NCBI GenBank assembly: GCA_943325435.2
Contig: CALPPK020000014.1
Span: 1 to 10,024 of the forward strand
Direction: 5' to 3'
Source: Bifidobacterium breve
GTDB lineage: Bacteria > Actinomycetota > Acidimicrobiia > Acidimicrobiales > Ilumatobacteraceae
Length of the DNA: 10,024 nt
Shown here: piece by piece, positions 6,354 to 10,024 of the stretch
Numbering within the stretch: the first letter of the stretch is position 1
How the letters are laid out: the number at the start of each line of letters is the position of its first letter
The notes under the pieces: model-generated
Databases searched by the model: none
Told to the model about the DNA's origin: nothing
The model's input: the letters and a program-made list of their open reading frames with translations, nothing else
Made by a program: the position numbers and the translations under genes

Positions 6354-7551
6354 TTCCGGCTGTAGCAATCAAGTAGACAACAGAGGCAACTGCTGCAGCC
6401 GCGGCAAAAATGATGATGGCTGGACGCACTCCGATGAACTGAGACGTGAGTCCGGCAAGGATGCTGGTGAAGCCAATCATTGTGTTCACCATTGCCATGT
6501 CACCAGCCATAACGCGGCCACGCACATGATCTGGCGCTTCCATCTGTAATCCCAGCGTTGACAGAGTCCATTGTGCGCCACCGCTGAGATGTGCGAGTGC
6601 AATAAATACTGCGGCCATTCCGATGAACGGACTTAATGCTGCCCCTACGTAACACACAGCGAAAACTAGCCCCGCGTACCCGCACACTTTCAGAAGCTTT
6701 GCCATATCGCGACCAGCGATTCGTGCGCCAAGAATTGGACCAAGTCCGGAACCGATTCCGCGAACACCGATCAACAATCCGCGGCCCGAGTCGCCAACAT
6801 TGAAAACATTCGATGCGAGAACTGCAAGTTGGCTGACAATTCCTGCTCCAACGGCAAATGTCATTTTTGAACAAAGGAGGGCAAGAATGACGGGGTCCTT
6901 CTTGGCGACATTGATTGCTTCCTTCATGTCGGCAATGGGACGCACACGACCTTTGTTCGAGTTTTGTGTGCGCTCACTTTGCATAGGTCGCCTCACGCCA
7001 GCAAATAGCAACGCAGCGACAATAAATGAAACGGCATTCGCGATGAATGCTGCGTTTCGCCCGAAGACTGCTGCGAAGACTCCACCTAACGCTGCGCCAA
7101 CAGCGAGCATTGTTCCCCAGGTGCTGCCGAAGAGGGCATTGGTTTTACGCAAGTCGTCATCGTTGTCTACCAAGTTAGGAACTGATGCGCTAGTTGATGG
7201 TCCAACGAATGAGGCAAGTGCAGCAATAAGACATTGAGCAACAAATGTGATCCAAATTCCTGCTGCCGAATGAAGAAGCAGCAACAACGCAGCGAATGCT
7301 TGAAGAATTGAGACAACTATCAGGATTTTGCGACGATCAAATCGATCCGCAAATGAACCTGCAATAGGTGACATGAAGAGACCAGGGATGGTCATCGACA
7401 CAAGTACAAGCGATACAAGGAATCGCGAGTCGGTGACGTCTTCTACCAGTCCGGCAAGTGCAACGAACGCGAACCAGTCACCAAGGTATGACACTATTTG
7501 CGCGCCGAAAACCATTCGTACATCGCGGTTACGCCGCAGTAAAGAAAACAC
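6316..7551 (-). CDS. MFS transporter (MFS_3/EntS-like exporter)
   Basis: This 411-residue membrane protein shows the usual twelve-segment layout. The N-terminus LLRRNRDVRMVFGAQIVSYLGDW leads into helix 1. Motif A is SFADRFDRRKILIV (66-79) between helices 2 and 3. A charged central cytoplasmic loop spans about 188-220, and the second half contains PDHVRGRVMAG (340-350), a hallmark of MFS_3 exporters such as EntS and macrolide-type efflux proteins. It probably exports a small molecule by proton antiport; the substrate is unknown. The GTG at 7551 is chosen because the upstream gene's TAA lies in the same frame only two codons before, leaving no room for an earlier start. As last gene of the operon it may move a product or by-product of the two upstream flavoenzymes. 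Confidence 0.88.
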   Translation of the reverse strand: MFSLLRRNRDVRMVFGAQIVSYLGDWFAFVALAGLVEDVTDSRFLVSLVLVSMTIPGLFMSPIAGSFADRFDRRKILIVVSILQAFAALLLLLHSAAGIWITFVAQCLIAALASFVGPSTSASVPNLVDNDDDLRKTNALFGSTWGTMLAVGAALGGVFAAVFGRNAAFIANAVSFIVAALLFAGVRRPMQSERTQNSNKGRVRPIADMKEAINVAKKDPVILALLCSKMTFAVGAGIVSQLAVLASNVFNVGDSGRGLLIGVRGIGSGLGPILGARIAGRDMAKLLKVCGYAGLVFAVCYVGAALSPFIGMAAVFIALAHLSGGAQWTLSTLGLQMEAPDHVRGRVMAGDMAMVNTMIGFTSILAGLTSQFIGVRPAIIIFAAAAAVASVVYLIATAGIIRRLRNESLQQ

Positions 7552-7557
7552 TATGAG

Positions 7558-8520
7558 TTATCGAAATGCTGCGAGGCGCTCAAGAGTGCGTCGTGTTTCA
7601 TTCATGATGTTCTCAACGACCTGGCGAGCAGGAAGAATCTCATGAATTGCACCGACTGCTTGACCTGCAGCCATAAAAGCTTTGTTTGTGTCGAGAACAA
7701 CGTCAGGGCTAGATCCAAGTTGCTGCACACCAGCTTGAGCTGCAGCGATTGCTTGTCCGGGAAAGCCTTGAAGTTCTGACGGATTCTTTTCCCAATGGTT
7801 TGTCCATTCGGTGCGAATGACGCGACAGGTCTTGCCGGTGTAACCCTTGCTGATCACGACGTCGTCTTCAAGAGACTCAAGAATCTTTTCTTTGTATCCC
7901 TGGCCGGTGTGCGCTTCGTTCGTGGCGATGAACTTGGTGCCAATCCATACGCCTTCAGCGCCAAGTGCAAGAGCTGCGACTAGGCCACGGCCATCAAAAA
8001 TTCCACCGGCTGCGACTACAGGCACTTTGCCGTCAACAGCGTCAACAACTTGTGGCACCAACGCCATGGTGGCCACTACGCCTGTGTGACCGCCAGCTTC
8101 AGTTCCTTGTGCAACAACAAAGTCGCATCCGCTTGCAACTGCAGCAGTTGCATGGCGTACTTTTCCGCACATAGAACCAACGAGAATGTTGTTGCTATGT
8201 AGCTCGTCAACGATTTCGCGCGGTACGCCAAGACCAGCAACATAAATACTTGCGCCGCCCGCAATGATCGCCTTGATATTGCGTTCAATGGAATCAGGGG
8301 CTGCAGTAAGTAGGTCAACACCGAATGGCTTGTTGGTCATGGAGCGAACTCGGGCCATCTCTGAAGTCAGTAATTCAGTTGACATTGTGGCCGCGCCAAA
8401 TGTGCCAATACCGCCGGCGTCAGACACTGCTGCGACAAGATCGCTGTAGGAAACACCACCCATGCCCGCAAGCATGATGGGCAGTTCAATGTTGAGCATT
8501 TCGGTAAGGCGTGTCTTCAT
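7558..8520 (-). CDS. Nitronate monooxygenase / 2-nitropropane dioxygenase-family FMN protein
   Basis: This 320-residue FMN-dependent TIM barrel has IELPIMLAGMGGVS at the N-terminus, VAQGTEAGGHTG (136-147) with the family's catalytic-position His145, phosphate-binding VVAAGGIFDGRG (168-179), and GVWIGTKFIATNEA (190-203). The family oxidises propionate-3-nitronate or related nitronates and also includes FabK-like enoyl reductases, so the true substrate could be a different small acid or acyl thioester. The ATG at 8520 is chosen over an in-frame GTG at 8559. It sits just behind GGTAGGTGG and gives the usual family N-terminus; the longer form would overlap the upstream gene by 17 bases and add 13 atypical residues. 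It lies between a geranylgeranyl-reductase-type gene and an MFS gene on one probable transcript. Confidence 0.9.
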   Translation of the reverse strand: MKTRLTEMLNIELPIMLAGMGGVSYSDLVAAVSDAGGIGTFGAATMSTELLTSEMARVRSMTNKPFGVDLLTAAPDSIERNIKAIIAGGASIYVAGLGVPREIVDELHSNNILVGSMCGKVRHATAAVASGCDFVVAQGTEAGGHTGVVATMALVPQVVDAVDGKVPVVAAGGIFDGRGLVAALALGAEGVWIGTKFIATNEAHTGQGYKEKILESLEDDVVISKGYTGKTCRVIRTEWTNHWEKNPSELQGFPGQAIAAAQAGVQQLGSSPDVVLDTNKAFMAAGQAVGAIHEILPARQVVENIMNETRRTLERLAAFR

Positions 8521-8542
8521 GCCACCTACCGTAGTTCTGCCT

Positions 8543-9745
8543 TCAGGATTCGTACGCACCCGAACGGCTTAGGAACTTGCGGTGCCAACGCCGAGGGGTC
8601 AGAACAATGGCTCTCGGCTCATCTTCAAACATCCATCGGGCAAAATTGGAGCGCGTCCAGTTGTTCGTGTCGACGACAGCAAGGACCAGGCGAGCAAAAA
8701 ATGGACGAGCCAAGATTGCACTAAGTACGACAGACATCCGATGGTCAGCGAGCAAGGTCTTATCGATTGCACGTGAATAGTGAGCGCGAACTTCGTGAGG
8801 TGTCGTGCCTGCATCAATTGATTCTGCAGCTGCGATTCCTGTCTCTAGTGCTTGGCCGATTCCTTCACCCGTCAATGTGTCGGTGGCGCATACCGCGTCT
8901 CCGATAAACAGCACTCGGCCCGAAGAACGGACAGCAGAATCGATACGCGCGGGGATAGGCCATGCAGTGTGGCGATCTTCTGGCACATTGTCAGGCCCGA
9001 GTGCTTCACGAATGTGAGGGCGAGTGAGCAAATCTCGCCACGTGTCGTTCATAAATTTTGTGCTGCGTTCTGACGTGCGCAAAATGCCGTATCCAAAATT
9101 TGCGCGATTGCCTGGCAAGGGAAATGACCATGCGTATCCAGGTAGTAAGTCTTTTTCAAACCACACGTGCAATTGGGTAGCGCTTGAACCCGTGACATTG
9201 CCGATGTATTGACGAAATGCATGCCACTCACCGAGATAACCAGCAGTTGAAAGCCCCATTGCTTTTCGTACTGGTGACCACATGCCATCAGCAGCAACTA
9301 CATAGTCAACAGTGAACGGTTCAAGTCCCTCTACATTCACAATCACCGATGTGTCTGCTTCAGAGAGCGATACAAAAGCATGACCTTCGTGAATTGTGAT
9401 GCCTGCGTCTCGGCAATGTTGCACAAGCGCATGGTCAAATTGTGATCGCGGAGCAATTGCGGCAAAGACTCCACCGATATCTGGCAAGGCAAGTTCAATT
9501 GTTCTGCCAGACGGGGAATGCACGAGAACGTCAGAGGTGACTTGCCAATCAGGCACACGAATTGGGTCGAAACCAAGCTGATCAAGAATTCGTAATGCGT
9601 TTGTGGTGAGTCCGTCTCCACAGCACTTGTCACGGGGGAACGTGGCTTTGTCCACCACTGTCACTTCATGGCCGAGACGATGAAGGGTGGCGGCACACGC
9701 AGTTCCTGATGGACCTGCTCCGATAATTAGGACCTTGCTTGGCAC
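8543..9745 (-). CDS. Geranylgeranyl reductase-family FAD-dependent oxidoreductase
   Basis: This 400-residue flavoprotein has the Rossmann dinucleotide motif GAGPSG (9-14) with Asp32 at the end of the second strand. The family signature PRDKCCGDGLTTNAL is at 37-51, the DG motif VVAADGMWSPVRK at 149-161, and the substrate-domain pattern GYAWSFPLPG..ANFGYG at 203-220. The FAD-pyrophosphate motif FIGDAVCATDTLTGEGIGQALETG lies at 280-303, which deviates from the commoner GDAAG.v.P form but keeps TGEGI. Relatives saturate isoprenoid chains, for example in menaquinone or archaeal lipids, or act as oxidoreductases on other polyenes or aromatics. Isoprenoid saturation is plausible but unproven. The GTG at 9745 has no Shine-Dalgarno nearby, so the mRNA may be leaderless. 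It heads the three-gene minus-strand run and is divergent from the SDR gene. Confidence 0.88.
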   Translation of the reverse strand: MPSKVLIIGAGPSGTACAATLHRLGHEVTVVDKATFPRDKCCGDGLTTNALRILDQLGFDPIRVPDWQVTSDVLVHSPSGRTIELALPDIGGVFAAIAPRSQFDHALVQHCRDAGITIHEGHAFVSLSEADTSVIVNVEGLEPFTVDYVVAADGMWSPVRKAMGLSTAGYLGEWHAFRQYIGNVTGSSATQLHVWFEKDLLPGYAWSFPLPGNRANFGYGILRTSERSTKFMNDTWRDLLTRPHIREALGPDNVPEDRHTAWPIPARIDSAVRSSGRVLFIGDAVCATDTLTGEGIGQALETGIAAAESIDAGTTPHEVRAHYSRAIDKTLLADHRMSVVLSAILARPFFARLVLAVVDTNNWTRSNFARWMFEDEPRAIVLTPRRWHRKFLSRSGAYES

Positions 9746-9848
9746 GGTTCAGAGGCTAGGGGGCAGTCGGGCTGTGTGGGTAGTGACATGAGTTCGTACT
9801 ATTGAGACGTGGCATCCGTCGGGTGCCCAGTGAATCATGGAGGCCATC
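9746..9848. promoter_or_regulatory. Divergent intergenic region between GGR-type operon and SDR gene
   Basis: These 103 bases must serve both the minus-strand operon and the plus-strand SDR gene. TACTAT (9797-9802) is a fair plus-strand -10, but I see no matching -35. A hairpin-forming inverted repeat, GGCATCC-GTC-GGGTGCC (9811-9827, 7 pairs including one G-U), sits in the presumed SDR leader, 11 bases before its ribosome site. There is no T-run after it, so it is not a terminator. Confidence 0.45.
9839..9843 (+). promoter_or_regulatory. Ribosome binding site that sets the SDR start
   Basis: A perfect GGAGG lies five bases before GTG 9849. It favours the GTG over the in-frame ATG at 9837, which has no such site upstream and would itself overlap this motif. 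Confidence 0.75.
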
Positions 9849-10024
9849 GTGGCAAAGTTGTGTGAAGGACGCGTTGCAGTCGTTACAGGAGCAGGTCGTG
9901 GCATTGGCCGCGAGCATGCGCTCAGTCTGGCAAGTCAAGGAGCAAAGGTTGTTGTAAACGACCTTGGCGGAAACGTTGACGGAAGCGGTGGCGACCTCAG
10001 CCCTGCAGATCAAGTTGTTGCAGA
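9849..10024 (+). CDS. Short-chain dehydrogenase/reductase, N-terminal part (partial)
   Basis: The gene runs off the right edge after about 58 codons. The visible start is a classical SDR nucleotide-binding region: [17 protein letters not shown] (9-25) with TGxxxGxG, then [15 protein letters not shown] (34-48). The NDLGG with a following Gly/Ser-rich turn resembles actinobacterial hydroxyacyl-CoA or 17-beta-HSD4-type SDRs from acyl-CoA and steroid degradation loci. An Asp at the end of the second strand (Asp38) suggests NAD rather than NADP. The catalytic YxxxK lies outside the window. It is divergent from the GGR/NMO/MFS run, so a functional tie is possible but not shown. Confidence 0.88.
   Translation, partial: MAKLCEGRVAVVTGAGRGIGREHALSLASQGAKVVVNDLGGNVDGSGGDLSPADQVVA

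Noticed and set aside
6345..6360. GCCGAA-TAA-TTcCGGC hairpin at the esterase stop as a terminator
   Set aside because: The stem has a bulge, a 3-base loop made of the stop codon, and no T-run on either strand.
6800..7237. Open frame opposite the MFS gene
   Set aside because: Ala/Thr-rich antisense translation of membrane helices with no start signal or domain.
8521..8559. Longer form of the NMO-type protein from GTG 8559
   Set aside because: It would overlap the upstream gene and add residues not typical of the family; ATG 8520 has a purine-rich site just before it.
9837..9848. Alternative ATG start for the SDR
   Set aside because: The ideal GGAGG lies downstream of this ATG and is placed for GTG 9849.

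Overview
The window reads as a gene-dense stretch of an actinobacterial chromosome. Pointers are an F420-dependent-type LLM oxidoreductase, a geranylgeranyl-reductase-family flavoprotein, a DLGG-type SDR common in actinobacterial acyl-CoA loci, heavy use of GTG starts (five of ten visible starts) and very short gaps. Base composition looks balanced by eye, lower than in typical soil actinobacteria, so a low-GC aquatic lineage such as freshwater or marine Acidimicrobiia is my best guess. That guess is inference; there is no rRNA or other marker gene here. Nothing indicates a mobile element, phage, CRISPR array or RNA gene, and no stretch over 300 bases lacks a gene.

Layout. (1) Bases 1-1855, plus strand: the end of a metal-binding ABC substrate-binding protein, its ATPase and its permease, tightly coupled. 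This is a Mn/Zn/Fe-type importer. (2) Bases 1858-4025, minus strand: an alpha/beta hydrolase overlapping by 4 bases a two-part protein, with an S51/cyanophycinase-like N-terminal half and a C-terminal half resembling the C-terminal domain of cysteinyl-tRNA synthetase. (3) Bases 4026-4131: a divergent intergenic region with an imperfect direct repeat. (4) Bases 4132-6353, plus strand: an F420-dependent-type oxidoreductase followed after 2 bases by a beta-lactamase-fold serine hydrolase/esterase. (5) Bases 6316-9745, minus strand: a probable three-gene operon transcribed as geranylgeranyl-reductase-type FAD protein, then nitronate-monooxygenase-type FMN protein, then MFS exporter. The last gene overlaps the serine hydrolase tail to tail by 38 bases. 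(6) Bases 9849-10024, plus strand: the start of a short-chain dehydrogenase, divergent from the operon.

Functionally, one transport operon sits beside enzymes that look like lipid, isoprenoid or small-acid metabolism. The least ordinary item is the S51-like protein with the CysRS-type tail. Most of the rest is standard actinobacterial metabolism. I see no convincing defence system or other wholly new multi-gene system.
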